The notes: a model not told the origin generated them from the sequence alone. A DNA stretch of 64,000 bases from Calliopum simillimum (GCA_951812925.1 OX638371.1:115095124-115159123); one strand, 5' to 3'; numbered from the stretch's first letter, positions 25,016 to 38,010 are shown. Program-made: numbers and translations.

Positions 25016-26860
25016 TATCCAATGGTTTGAGCTATTTAATTTCGATTTCGTAGAAATCCACATTGAAATTTGAAGCTTCACGAAATATGACGCTGTTACC
25101 TTAAGTACAATGGCATCAATACGTCTCATGCCGTACTACACTTTAACTTGTCACCCACTTGATAGATGGACAGCAAAGACGCTGTTTCTTCTCTTGTATT
25201 GAACATACAACTTACGTCACTTGAGAAATAACAAAAAAAAAAACACAACAAAAAACGCTTAAGCTTTACCGATACTGCTGCTGCTGCAAAAACTGACAGT
25301 GGCACAATTTCCAGTGGCTGTTCCACGTCTTCAATTATCTGCCATAATAATTCAAAAAGTTTCTAAAGAGAGTTGACAATGAAAGCTCTGCTACGATGAA
25401 ACGTTATTGCGACAAAACGCAATTTTCTCAGAGTATAGGATGCCAATCACCTTGTCAGGAGGAATGTTGCAAGTTTAAAATTAAGGGTAACTAACAAAAA
25501 ATTTGACAATTTGTAAAGGTAGTGACAAAGAACTGGTGATTGGAGTAAAGTTGGCAAGGCAAGAAGTGCTGCACAGTGCAACGATTTCAAGCGGAAAAAA
25601 CATTTTTCAGCACAAGAAATATTTTGGACCATTAATAAAATGTTGTGCGATTAAAATTCAGTTTTAGCCAACAAAATAACTTTTCAGCATTCAAAGAAAT
25701 TTTCAGTGCCAAAGCTTTACTTGTAAGTTTTTTAGTCCTTGCAAAAAATCATGTTTCGTGAATATTTCAATATGTCATGAATGAATGATACTCGATTGAA
25801 CCAAAGATTTTATCCACTGTACAATACACAGTTTGAGATGGCAGATTTGTGAAAACTGGTATCGCACATAAAAATCAATTGTCTGCAAGTTTTGGATTTA
25901 CGATGACGACAGCAATGACGTTTACGTTCACGTTGAAAACATTGAAATAATGAAGAAGCCACCACCTGCTGTGTTGATGCTTTAAAGTTTTTAAGTTATT
26001 AATGGATTTTTAAGCTGGTGCTCCACTACCTCACGTGCTGTAGCCCAAAAACCCATCTTGTCCCGAGTAAAGTAAAGTGCGCTCTTTCCTTTTGCTGTCT
26101 CTTGTTTTTGACAGTTTAACAAAACTTCAACATGGGCGTATGAAATTGAGTTGAGTTGACTCGATTCGAATTGAATAGAGAGTTGAGCTGACAGCCAGCC
26201 ATCAGTTGGGGTAAAACAAGCTCTGGTGTGAGTATGGCAGCACCATTAAACTAATGAATTTACGCCACAAACAAAAGCCACATATGAACGAGTCGACACT
26301 CAGTAAGCAAGATCCGCTTGTTTCACATTCGATGTTGGGGTAGGGAATCAACTGTGACAGTTGAATGATTTTAAGTGATGGTACTTTTTTTATACACCGA
26401 GTTTATAAAAAATGCAAACAGCAAGAAAATCAAACAACAGAAAACTTGAGATAAAAGCTAATTTTATTTTCACATTCAGTAAAAACAGTAGCATGTGAAA
26501 AAGTTATAAATCTTTAGGGCGCATATATTTTTAAAGATTTTTATTTCTTTTTTTTTTCCAACAATGATTTTTTGGATTTCTTGTGCTTTTTATACCACAA
26601 CATGAAACCAATAAACTTAAGCACACAAATTTACAACAGGATGCGATGCTGCAATGTTGCATCCTTTTGGAGATTAAAAAGAAAAAAAAATGCTTTAGCA
26701 GTTCATATATTTTTTCCGCCTCATACATCTATGCATGTCAGTGTCTGCATGTAGTGGCTACTTGAATGTACCCTGTAGAGAAATTTCAGTTTGAAATAAG
26801 CGATTCTAAGGAATCCACATAATTATAAATAACTAAAACTGAATTCACGATGTGTGTGTG
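25016..26860. other. Non-coding stretch, no gene supported
   Basis: No gene, RNA or paired terminal repeat recognised. The open frames here are short and overlap one another on both strands. Confidence 0.5.
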
Positions 26861-26869
26861 ACAAACATT

Positions 26870-27115
26870 TAAAATTACTTTCGTGGAATAGATAATTCAA
26901 CCAAATTTCATGCAAATGCTAAGTATAGATTACACCTAGAATCGGTAAATGTGAGCACCACTCATACATGAAAAAGCTTCGAAGCACTTTACTTATAAAA
27001 TTGTAAAGGTAATATAGTTCACTTTGAAATAAATTTTCGAGATGAGCCCTGAACAAATATCAGGTGAATCTCAAAAAAAGAAGTCTTGGCACCTCCCATA
27101 CAAGTTAACATTTCA
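26870..27115 (+). mobile_element. Decayed mini-me/DINE-like fragment
   Basis: 'ccaaatttcatgcaaatgct', 'gcttcgaagcactttact' and 'cttggcacctcccatacaag' match the tandem-unit region of the copies at 7277 and 10245, about two units long. The 5' core and the (GTCY)n track are missing. It leads directly into the minisatellite that follows. Confidence 0.5.
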
Positions 27116-27124
27116 ATAAAATTT

Positions 27125-27520
27125 GTCATGACAGAAAAAAATATCATTATAGAAAAATGTGCATAATTTGCTTAAATATGGTAAAAATATGTCCTGACCG
27201 GAAAAATGTATGTATTGTCATGAGAGGGAAAAGTGTCATAAAAGAAAAGTGAAATCATGAAATGAAAAACGTACCCACATATTTGGTTGAAATAATGTAG
27301 AAAAATATATTATGAGAGAGAAAGATGTCATGAGAAAAAAAAGGTATCATGAGAGAGAAAAGTATCATGAGAGAAAAAAGTATCATGAGAGATAAAAGTA
27401 TCATGAGAGAAAAAGTTTCATGAGAGAAAACACAAATATTCAGAACAGATAATATAAAAAATATGTCATTCGAGAGAAAAGTATCATGTGAGAAAAAGCA
27501 TCATTAAAAAAAGAAAAATG
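27125..27520. repeat. 18-19 bp minisatellite, 'atcatgagagaaaaaagt'
   Basis: The most regular part, 27305-27440, has about seven units of the form 'atcatgagagaaaaaagt' with small changes. Degenerate units extend the array on both sides, interrupted by 'tatttggttgaaataatg'-type sequence. The strand is strongly purine-rich. No gene overlaps it. Confidence 0.75.
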
Positions 27521-29811
27521 TATAGAAATATTTGGCTAGCTAATAAAGAAAAATAAGTCAGGAGACTTTATGGATGATGAATTTTCCGCAGTGTGTTAGT
27601 ATACATAGATCAGTGGAAAGTTTGTGTATGGAAAAATGGGCTGTTCCACGCCTCCCAAAAACAAAATTCTTCATATCTCTTAAACTTTTTAAAGAGGAAG
27701 AATGAGATATGGTATAGAAATATGTAGAGGGCATCAGCAACGAAGTCGGGCCGGCTAGTTCAGTAAAAACTTATGTCGAGTAATGTTAAAGGCAACGATT
27801 TGAATCATTTAAGTTTAAGTGTCAAGAGATTATTGAGCAAAGAAAGCGATGATTTTGTATTTAGAACCAAGCACTGTGTGGGAAGGATATCTGCGCTGGG
27901 TTTCTATCTGCACTTTGCATTTGAGTCTTGAGTACGAATGTGTTGCATGCTTGTGGTTTTCTTTGCTGTTCATTCAAATTCACTTAAATATTGCACTGCT
28001 ATTTCTTGGCTTTTCCGCAAATAAATTTGATCCTTGCACTGTTTGTTGTATGGTATGTCTGGGAGTAAACTTGTAGTCAATATTTAAAATCTTCATTTCT
28101 AAGCTGTATTCTTAACATTAAAGAATATTCGATAAAATTTTGTTTCCTCAAAAACTTTATTCAATTAAATTGAAGAATTTCAGTTGAGTTGTTTGATTTT
28201 TTTTTCGCAATTTTCAAAGCTTCTCAGTTGGGATTTTCATTGCATTGAGATGTTATTGCACACCTTTTTTTAAATCAAAATTTATTTATCATTAGATTTT
28301 TTATCAAGAAATTTTTGTTATCCTGATGTTTTCAAGACATGAGATTTTTACATCGTTACATGTTTATATCAAGAGATTTTCTTATATCGTTGGCTTTAAT
28401 ATTTCTCTGTTATATTCTTACTGAAGTAGAGAATTTGCTGTAGGCATGTGTGTGTATAACAAATGTATAACTTTTCCCAATGGTGCTTTAATGAATACCC
28501 ACGCGAGTTTCATATACAGGAAGGATTTAAGATGCTTTGAGACGCAGTTTGCGAACAAAAATAAAGCACGCCGAAGTGATATGTGTACGTTATCTTAATT
28601 AAGAAAGTCAGTATCGTGTTAAAAGGAATCAATGATTTTTTTAAGATCAAAAGATCATTTTAGGGCGCTTTGTTACATCCTAAATCTGAGGATGATCGAA
28701 GGATCTTAATAATTATCACAGATTTTGAAATGAAAATCATTGCTCTAAGTTTTCTTTTTGGTCTGTCAGAAACGGTTTGGACGCCAAATAGTCGTTAAGA
28801 GAAATTATAAAAAGAACAGAAGGAAGGAAAGCAGTAAGTCGCAGAGGACTTCCACCAAACACAAAAATACTATCATATTTGCTTTGGCTTAGTTTCATAG
28901 CCATTTGTGGACTAGGGTCTTTATTTAACCGACTCGCTTGCACTTGAACCCTGCTTGACGACATTAAGTTAAAGGTTTATACTGCCATTCCTGCTCCTTT
29001 TTTTCTATGAAACTGCGCTTCATTTAAACTTCTTCCTGTTTTTTATTTAACTTAATGAGTTTTTAGTTTTAAAGCCTTTATTTTTATTGTTATTTTACTG
29101 TGAGCTCTTTCCCTTAAAACAATTACTTATTTAAACATATACATACATATACACTCACGAGCAATACAAAGGGGTATACGGGCTCATTCACTAAAACCGA
29201 CACCCATAGCAATTTTTTTCTTTTTTTTGTGCATGCTCCTGTTATTCGCCTTAAATGGCACATTTTGTGGTTTGGCATTGTGTGATTTTTACCCCTAGAG
29301 CAAGATCTTTCAGCTACCTACGGTAGTGCAAGCATCAACACTATAGCCGGTATGGCTCGCACCCAAATCTCCTCCTACTACTAACCCTGTTGATTCAATG
29401 AAGTACCACAGCATTGTGTTGGAAAGCGTGAAAGCAGCAGCGGCAGCAGTTACCACAAACAAAAAAAAACGGAGTAGCTATAAAACTAGAAGTATGGAAG
29501 TGAAATAAGAAGAGAAAAGAAGAAGTTTGCATTAAAACAGTCTAAGCGGCCTTAGGTAATGGTTGCCGTTTCATTTAGAAACGGATGTAAAACTTTAATA
29601 GTGTACTTTGAGCTGCTCCTGCTGCTGCTGCTGGGGTAAAAGAATGGTATTATGAGCTAAAATTTATGTGAAGAAATAAAAATGTGGAGTAAAGTCTAGT
29701 GGAGCGATGCACAGTGGAAATTTAGGGTAAAGCAAAATGAATAAAAAATGTCAAATATGTCCTGTTATTTGATTGAGAATGAATTCACATCAAAATCCAT
29801 GAGTTAATATT
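27521..29811. other. Non-coding stretch, no gene supported
   Basis: A piece near 27620-27690 ('tccacgcctcccaaaaacaa') resembles the mini-me/DINE tandem unit but is too decayed to bound. A short CTG run is at about 29617-29634. I recognise nothing else. Confidence 0.45.
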
Positions 29812-30055
29812 CCTCATGAGAAGTCATCCGGAAAAATTTTTTAAAGTTTTGAGATCAGTGGTAATAATTCTGGAATTCTTTCACAAAATTCGAAATAGTT
29901 CCTGCGAACTTGAACCAAAAGTCGGAGGTATGCTCCTAAAAAAATTATATCGAGGAGGAGTTCTGATTAAAGTGCTCGGTAGCATTCTTAATAAAGTCCT
30001 ATTACTTTTCTAACAAAATATTCGTACTTTTCATGTAAATCGCAAAATAAGTTTC
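29812..30055 (+). mobile_element. Foldback family fragment, left arm
   Basis: Shows the order seen in the left arm at 23642: a start like 'ctcatgagaagtcatccgg', then 'attctttcacaaaattcg', 'aaagtcggaggtatgct', 'aggaggagttctgattaaag' and 'acttttcatgtaaatcg'. There is no right arm, and the terminus is altered. Confidence 0.58.
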
Positions 30056-32271
30056 CAACGATTAATTAATTTACCCACTGTACACCGCACCTTGCACTAA
30101 GCTTTCATTGCTTTTGTTGTGTGCGCCTTTCATTGCATGGATAAGTCTTTATGCCGGCATGTGATTGTGTGCGTATATTTGTATGGTTTTTGAAGTTGCC
30201 CTTTTTATGCTCACCTTCCCTTGTGTTACCCACCTATCTATCTTGTAGTTATTGTCGTTTAAAAGTGCAAAGACCTCTTTTATTCACTTATCCGCGCACT
30301 CACTCGCTCGCTGTCTTATAAGACCCACCAACCGCATCACCTCCTCCACCAACAACATTATTGTCAGTAACCGAACTTCATTGAAATTTAAATTCTTCGG
30401 TAATCCCCCAATGAGTTCAATGTTGGTGTTAATTGATTTAGATTAGTTTTGCAAAGTTATCATGCTTTAAGGCAATAAAATTATTTTCAACGCTCTAAAA
30501 ACTCTGGATCAAAGTAAATGCCAAAGGCTGCTTCCTTTTCTTTACACTCATTGGGGAATTGTGAATTGATATTGTGGTAAAAGTGGTACTTCGTTCGCTA
30601 GCTATAACATCTATTTATTAATTTCTTGCACTTGATAGCTTTTTTTGAATAATTTATTTTATTGACTTATTCGATATAGGTATTTTTCAAACTATACACT
30701 GAAAAAAAAATATCAAACGAAAATGCTTTTTAATCAAAAACACTTTCGATATAAAACGGCCTCAAACGCAAATACGTGTAAACAAAAATAAGTGATTTTA
30801 AATCACTGATTTCATTTTGACACTGAAGTGCACTGACACGTTTCATCAGTGTTAAAAAAAAACTTGATTCTAACAAATACTTCAGTGTACTGTATTTGAT
30901 ACAAGCAAATACTTCAGATCAGAGTTGGAGTAGAAAAACTAAAGTAAATTTTATGGTAGTTATACAAGTTGCAACGCATGGGTTACCTAGAACTTTTGCA
31001 GCTTCCATACATTTTCGCGAGAGAGAGCGCAAACCATAAATAGGCACGAGAAGAGAGTCAAAGATTACTTCTGTCACTAAGCCAGCATTTTCGCTCGTCT
31101 ACCACAACTACAATATTTTAATATTTTGTATATTTTGCGGAACTACATCAACAATATTTCAATAATTTTTAAAATTTCTTTTTTTTTTTGTGATTGTTGT
31201 AGTTCTGCGAAATTTACGAAATATTGAAATATTTTGGTTGTTGTAGGCGATCCAAGATTGGCTCACTTTTTTTCTACGCTGACACCCTTAGTGTACACTG
31301 CAACTACAGTATATGCACTGAACTGAAGTGAAGCAAATCAAACAAGACACTGAACTGAAGTACTTGACAAATAAAAACGAAACGGAATATCTTAAAATTC
31401 GAAAATGATGTCTTACATACTATCTGGGGGTGTACCTTTCTGAATAAAAATGCTTGCCAAAATTGTAGCATCAGGAGCATTCATTGATTATTCATTAAAA
31501 GAGTTGGACTAGAAGATGAAGGCTGTATCTTCAATCTCTTAATAAATGCCCACATGTTTTTGCCAGCTACCAACAGCAGAGGCTTCAAATATTTCTCGTT
31601 TTCCTTTCAAACATCATAAATGGCACTTATGTGTAACGATCCGTGTGCTATTTCGACATCTTTTCAAAGATCTTTTGTAAAATTTGTAATATTTGCACAA
31701 AAATTTATGTTATTCATTTCTTCATGATTGCTGAATCGACATTTACATTTTTACGTATTATTTTGTTTTTTGTTTTTTTTTTATAGTTGTTCTTCCTGTA
31801 TAGTTGTTGTTGTTGTTGCTGCTATTGCCGCTGTTGCTAACCATATGTGTTACGATGTTCATTTACGTTTTACTGCTTTTGCTTATGTTACTCATAACAG
31901 ACACCAATTCATGTTTTTGTGAAGTTACTTTATCTTGTATTCCCTTTTTCCTTTGGCATGGGATACGTAAATTTTTATTGAATATTTCGTTTGCTTCATT
32001 TTTATCTTTTTTTTTATACGAATACATGGTTGCCTGGTTTAGGTTTTTATTAATAAAAATAAAAAAAAGTCAAAGGAGCAAAGGATTCACATTTACAATT
32101 GCACTTGTGTGTTTATATAAACGCTTTAACGTAACGTTTTCTTTCATTCCTTCATTTTTTTTACGTTGGCATTAGCATTGCTGTGCTTTTTGAAATTCAA
32201 GCATTTTTTCGTATCAAATCCTTAGAAAGGATAATACATATTTTAGAAGTAGGCAACTTTCTTCATCTACC
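30056..32271. other. Non-coding stretch with one hairpin
   Basis: A left end like those of the CAC-type MITEs (TA then 'cactgaaaaaaaaatatc') lies at 30694-30713, but no matching right end was found. Words of the type 'cactgaagt' recur between 30820 and 31360. A hairpin is at 31096-31249. No gene is supported; the open frames at 31728-32175 translate TTG-rich and T-rich sequence. Confidence 0.45.
31096..31249. repeat. Hairpin-type inverted repeat
   Basis: The arms 'cgtctaccacaactacaata' onward and, read on the other strand from 31249, 'cgcctacaacaaccaaaata' pair imperfectly over about 50 bp. They enclose a T-rich loop near 31165-31190. Probably a short non-autonomous element; no flanking duplication is clear. 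Confidence 0.5.
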
Positions 32272-32273
32272 TA

Positions 32274-33073
32274 CACTGTAAAAAAACAAAGTTGTTTCGA
32301 TTTTGTACAAAAAAAGATCAATATTCTGAGAACATCCCTCATATGCATATAAAGAAATTTTTTCAATTTCAGAGAAATATCAAAAATTTTGTTCACCCTT
32401 TTTCAATCTAAACAATGAAATTCGGAAATTTTCATATAAAATGATTAAATATCTCCGAAAAATTTATCACATTTAGAGAAAGCTTTCTCATTTTTCAAAA
32501 TTTAGTAGAATTCCTTCCGTCAGACAATGGGATTATTCCGTAAATTAAAATTACTGTTCCATGGAAAATAGCAAAAATTGCTAACTACGTCTACCAACGT
32601 CTTCTAATTATAAAAAAATTAAAGATGAGAATCTACTCTTTCATTTTAAGTCAAAACATTTTTGGCATATTTAAGCCAATTAGAAAACTCATAAATTTTC
32701 TGAAAAAGGCATGTGATTTTCAATGCTACAAGTAGTTTGCAATGTAAGTAGTAATTATTTGAATATGGAAATAATGTGTTGCATATCTCTAGGAGTGAAG
32801 AGTTTTAGTTCATTTTTCAAGGCAGGCAGTCGTGTGCGTCGCCGTATCACGCCCCATTTTGGAATATTTCTTAACTAGCTACATCTAATTAAGCATGCGG
32901 AATTTCACAGGAGCACTTCTTCCAGTTTTTAGTAAAAGTGGGAAGTTTTGCATCAAAAATATGAAAATCATATTACATATTTCAATTTGAAATCGGATCA
33001 AAATTATTACGGTTTTTCTCACTTTTAACATCTGTCTCTTGCTAATTTCCGGGAAAAGTTTTTTTTTCGAGTG
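32274..33073. mobile_element. TA-flanked MITE with CACT..AAAAAA ends
   Basis: TA at 32272-32273 precedes 'cactgtaaaaaaac'. At the other end 'ttttttttcgagtg' is followed by TA at 33074-33075, so the right end reads 'cactcgaaaaaaaa'. The ends share CACT and a poly(A) block only, so the pairing is modest. An internal block at about 32560-32730 ('aactacgtctaccaacgtct', 'agatgagaatctactctttc') is repeated in inverted orientation at 34625-34780, which supports a dispersed family. Confidence 0.5.
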
Positions 33074-34166
33074 TAAGTTAAGTTCTGTTTATTAAGTATT
33101 AAACGTTTTTTGAGCGACGTATCGTGACAATAATTTTTATTAAAATTTTTATATAAAAATGGTTACATGCTTAAGGGCTTTGATGCAGGATAGATAAAAA
33201 TGCACAACATAAAAAGAAGTACACGCTTGATTTTTTTATATCTGTAGATATCCACAATTGTTTATGATTCACTTGTATATTCTTTTGAACGTCAAAAATT
33301 TTACACGTGGTGTGTAACATAATAATGCATTTGATAAAAAACCAAAATTTTCTAAAACTTTTTTTAACAAACTTTTTAACAATTATGTAAGTACAAAGTC
33401 ATCATTTATCAATATTTTATTTACACTGACAGTTGCCAATTTTTTTTATATTTTTTTTTTTTTTTTTACATAAACATCTTCATCATTTAATTCATGATTT
33501 CTTGTTTGCTTCTTTCTTTTCTTTTTAATTTTCTTCTTTTGTCTTCAACCATATTGCGCTGCCAATTAAAAGTTTTTTAAAATGTTTAACTTACCAACTT
33601 TTAATTAGTCATTAACTTGGCCAAAATGGCAGCATACAAAACTAAACGTAAGCGAAAAAGCAAAGTTTTGCATTTGACGGAAAGTGAAAATAAAAACATA
33701 AACCACAAGAAAAAAAAACACTACAACAAAGAAAAAATGACAATAAAAACCAAAAAAAAAATTTGCTGATAATTTAGTTGGTTTGCAATGTTTCGCAATA
33801 AAAATGAAAGATAAAGCAACGCGAAATTCGCACAATTTCAAAGAAAAATAAACTAAATACTTGACTTGAAGTACAAGTTCGCTTACATGTCCTTGCTTTT
33901 ATTTATATCGGTTTGTCACACGTTTATATGTACGTGTACGGAGGTTGCTAATCATGTATCCGGAATGTCAAACAAAACAAACTTTCGCCTGCCTTCCATA
34001 GTAAATGAACGTGGTCCTATGATAGTGTAATTTTGCAAGCTTAATTAGATACAGCTAAAAATATTCCAAGAATATGCGTGATACTTCAACGGACACTGCT
34101 GCCTCACATAGAAAATTAACTATAATTCTTTGTTCCTAAAGGTATGCAACACATTATTTCCATATA

Positions 34167-34590
34167 CCGCCGGTGCTTACGAAGACTATCTCTTCATTAA
34201 ATGCGGACAAGAAAATCCTTTTTTTCAAACTGCGGCAAAAAAATATCTTTTTTGTGCGAATGCGGACAAGAAAATCACTTTTTACAAAATGCGGAGAAGA
34301 AAATCACTTTTTACAAAATGCGGTGAAGAAAATCTCTTTTTTAAAAATGTTTATTTTCGTAACTCGTCGAAAAAGTACTCACAAAATAAAGTGATTTTCT
34401 TCGCCGCATTTTGTAAAAAGTGATTTTCTTCGCCGCATTTTGTAAAAAGTGACTTTCTTCGCCGCATTTTATAAAAAGTGATTTTCTTGTCCGCATATAA
34501 CAAAAAAGATTTTTTTCGCCTTAATTTAAAAAAAAAGATTTTCTTCGCCGCAACTTTCGGTTGGAAGATTTTCTTCGTAAGCACCGGCGA
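34167..34590. mobile_element. Foldback element with arms of 29-bp tandem repeats
   Basis: TA at 34165-34166 precedes 'ccgccggtgcttacgaaga'. The right end, read on the other strand from 34590, is 'tcgccggtgcttacgaaga', followed by TA at 34591-34592. The left arm has units such as 'aagaaaatcactttttacaa' plus 'aatgcggag' at an exact 29-bp step (34271, 34300, 34329). The right arm repeats the reverse complement at the same step from about 34390. The centre is short. Arms of tandem repeats recall Drosophila FB elements (31-bp units), but the unit and ends differ. Confidence 0.72.
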
Positions 34591-34624
34591 TACATACAAT
34601 TACTTTTATCGCAAACTCGCATTA

Positions 34625-34780
34625 AAAATCACATGACCTTTTCCAAAAAAAATTTATGAAATATATATGTCGAATTTTTTTTGATTTTAATTGGAATATT
34701 AGATTCTCACCTTTCATTTTTTTCATTGTTAGAAGACGTAGCTAACTTAGTTATTTTCCGAGGAAAATTGTAAACGCTGC
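34625..34780 (-). mobile_element. Inverted partial copy of the 32274 MITE interior
   Basis: Reverse complement of this stretch carries 'agctacgtcttctaacaatg', 'gtgagaatctaatattcc' and 'aaaaggtcatgtgatttt', matching 32560-32730 in order. No terminal sequence is seen at either side. Confidence 0.5.
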
Positions 34781-35790
34781 ATTTCAAAGAGCCATTTTAA
34801 TTTGAGCATATCCTTTGTTATCAAATACCTTTTTCTTTAAATTAAATTAAATTTGAGCTAGTTACATGAAAAAATTAAATGACTATTCGTGTTTGTTTTT
34901 ATATATTATAGTTTTTGCATGTTATTTTTAACTTAACTCAATTTGTCAAAAATAGAAAATTCAATTTAAAAAAAAACACCCGACGGATTTTCTTAATTTT
35001 TTTTTTTAATATGATTACAAAGTGCATTGAACAAGAAAATATACAAATTTTCAAAAGGATGCAACATGAGGGTTAAAAAATGTTTTGACCACCCATGAAA
35101 GAATGCTTTATCGCCGTAAGTTGCACTTTGTGAATCAATGCACTGTTTTTGAAATAATCCGCGTCAAAAGTCGCAGTCATTCATCCAACGAACATTTCTT
35201 AAAATATGAGTTTTTTTTTTCTGTTTTGATCTGAATAGCTCACATTTGGGACCAGTATTAGTGTTTTCAAATCCGGATACATTAAAAGCACCCTCAGTAG
35301 TCCCACGTTCATTGTTGTTATACAGGTAGGTAGGTAGATATTTTTTGTTACTGTTTTCGGAACTCTGTCATATCAAGCAACAATCTTTAATTAATCATAA
35401 TTTTGTTCGAGGAAATGAAGCAAAAAACTATAAAAAAAATAAACATTTAATTATTTTGACAGTTTTGACTGTTACCGAGTTGTTAGTTAAATGTTTTTGT
35501 GGAAAATATTATATAATATATTTTTTTTATGATCAATTTAAAAATTTTTGTTGCAATAGAAACTTTTTATTGTGACATAAAATTTTGGTATAAAACAAAT
35601 TGATGAAATTCTAGCATTTTGAGATAAATTTAGATGTGGAACCATAATTTTTTGTACAGGATACAGAGAATTATGTTACTCTCCCGTGCCGCAAAAAACA
35701 AAATATGCACTTCGATTCTGTTGACATTAAAAAAGCGAGATTACTACTTATCGCAAGCTAGTACTTTCAAACGAGCCCTTTTTTCTCTCA
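34781..35790. other. Non-coding stretch, no gene supported
   Basis: AT-rich sequence with no recognisable gene or repeat. A short 'aggtaggtaggtag' run lies near 35325-35338. Confidence 0.45.
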
Positions 35791-35794
35791 ACTA

Positions 35795-36064
35795 CACAGA
35801 GAAAACAACATTGTCAAAAGTGGCAGAAACGTGGTTATTTTAACAACGTTGCGACCCACATTTTGAGCGTGGCTCGTTTGTAGCAGTTTTAACAAAGCTT
35901 AATAAGTTTCAACCACGTTAGAGAGTGATTTAGCAACGCACCATACAAATACGATCTTTGAGCGTTGTTAAATCCAAATCAGCAACGCAACGTAGTTAAA
36001 ACACTCACGAACGTGGTAGAAACTCATTAAGCAATGCAAGTTATGCTTTTTTCTTCGGTCTGTG
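35795..36064. mobile_element. Short TA-flanked inverted-repeat element
   Basis: TA (35793-35794) then 'cacagagaaaacaaca', and 'ttcttcggtctgtg' then TA (36065-36066), so the ends match only in their first 6 bases. The inner sequence is more informative: 'gtggttattttaacaacgtt' on the left corresponds to 'gtgagtgttttaactacgtt' on the other strand from the right. 'aacgtggt' and 'caacg' words repeat across its 270 bp. Confidence 0.45.
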
Positions 36065-36066
36065 TA

Positions 36067-37330
36067 AGACAAAACACCTTTCAAATTTGTCATAGTATCA
36101 TATTTATATAGTTTTTACTGACGATAAGTGATGACGCAAGAAAAATCATTTTTTATTTTTTATTATTTTTCAATTTAACTGCTTGGCAACAATTTTCCAT
36201 CAACTCGATGCCCAGTTGCTTCTATGGATTGAAATGGAGTTTTAGTATTTGATTACAATTTTTTTCAGAATATTCAACTTGCAGTGCTGATGTTGTTATT
36301 GTTAAATTTCATTGCATTCGTCACTTTCCGTGTACACTGGATTATGTTGATGTTGAAATTTTTTTATGTAGTTGCTGGTACTACTGTTTGCCGTAATTTT
36401 ATGTAGAATGGAACAACGCTATTTCAATGCAACGGAAATGTTTCTTGTTTTTTATTGCAGTTGTCTCCCTCGGTTTAGTTGAAATTTTTTGTTGATTCCC
36501 AATGCGACCACATGAATTTGCGTTCAATTCAATTTTGTTACAACAATTCAATTCGTTTTTGGTGAAATCAGTAATAATATTATATTGTCATTGCTAGTAC
36601 TGTTGGAATCAATTTAGGGGGTTTTTTGTAATGTGTGTTTTGTCTGATTATGATCTCCATGGAAAAAAGTATCAAATACAAGTGACATTCAGCGTGGGTA
36701 ATTTAAGATTTATTACTGTGGTTTTACGATATATATGATATGCCATTTCATTCATATATAAGTTCGCACATGTGGTTTCAAACATTATATTTATAAGTAT
36801 GTACCCAGTGGCGCAAAATGGAATGATTTGAATTTGTTGGATGAATTTTTATTTTAGCTTAACATCTTAACATGAAAAAACATTCTCGAAAATTTTATTC
36901 TCAGGCTGCAATGAAGCCTGGAAAGCAGTCTGAGAAAAAATTCTCGGGAATCTTTATTCATGAGAAGGCCCTAATTTGTTTACTGTTTTTTTTTTTCAGA
37001 AATCTCTTTGGCTTACTAACGGTATGCTCGACTCATTATATCCAATCTGTGCTCAGATGGAAAAACCTGGTATCGATCTTTTTTTCTGAAAATGACTTAT
37101 ATACTCAAATTTATTTTTCTCGGTGAGGTCTACAAGCTGGCAGGATCAGATTTACTCAACGACTTGTAATTTCTTTGAAAAACTACTTGGTCCAGACCGA
37201 GTATTGCAGCGTACTAAATTTTAAATTTGCATAATTTTGAAAACATGCAATGCCAGGTTTCGCCTTCTGAGCACAGACAATTGAGTCAGTTGTCAAGAAC
37301 TGTGCTAACAATATTTGATATTGAGCACCA
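36067..37330. other. Non-coding stretch, no gene supported
   Basis: No domain, RNA or repeat structure recognised. The 84-codon frame at 36872-37126 has no recognisable domain. Confidence 0.5.
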
Positions 37331-37339
37331 CCAAGTTTT

Positions 37340-37456
37340 GGACAAGTTATATGGTTGACAAGTTATGATAGTTTCCAATGCGGAGCAACTTTTGATAAGT
37401 TGAAGTTAAAATAAGTACTAATTTTCGTAGTAAATAACTTTTGATAAATTATAATT

Positions 37457-37487
<31 letters not shown>

Positions 37488-38010
37488 GATAAGAAACAAC
37501 TTTTTTGACATGTTAAAATCTTTGATAAGTTAAAAATTTTGATAATTTGATAAGCCAGAAATTTTGATAAGTTATAATTTTTGGTAAGTTACACTTCTTG
37601 ATAAGTTAGAGTTTTTAAAAACTTTAAATTTTTGATATGTTACAATTTTTGATAAGTTACAATTTTTGAAAAATCACAATTTTCGAAAAATTGCAATTTT
37701 ATATGTGTTACAATGCTTGATAAGTTACAATTTTTAATAAGTTGCAATTTTGGATAAGTCACAATTTTTGGTAAGTTATAATTTTTGATGTTACAATTTT
37801 TGACAAGTTATAATTTTTGATGTTACAATTTTTGATAAGTTACAATTTTTGATAAGTTATAATTTTTGATAAGTTATAATTTTGAAAAAGTTACATATTT
37901 TGAAAAATTGCAATTTTTAATGTGTTAAAATGGTTGATAATATACAATTTTTGATAAGTTACGATTTTCAAGTCACAACATTTGATGAGCTACAGTTTTT
38001 GGTAACATAT
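37340..38010. repeat. 17-bp degenerate minisatellite, 'acaatttttgataagtt'
   Basis: Long array in which 'gataagtta' and 'caatttttg' alternate. The clearest part, 37800-37890, shows an exact 17-bp step. Units diverge towards both edges ('ttgatgttacaattt', 'ttgaaaaattgcaat'). A pure T run of more than 20 bases sits at about 37466-37488. The bias puts purine-rich unit ends on the same strand throughout. Confidence 0.8.

Noticed and set aside
30696..31420. Possible MITE starting at 'cactgaaaaaaaaatatc'.
   Set aside because: No matching right end followed by TA was found, despite several 'cactgaagt' words in the stretch.
34130..34599. Open frames with repeated 'KCGEENHFLQN'-type peptides on both strands.
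   Set aside because: They come from the 29-bp tandem units of the foldback element, whose length of 29 shifts the frame each unit.
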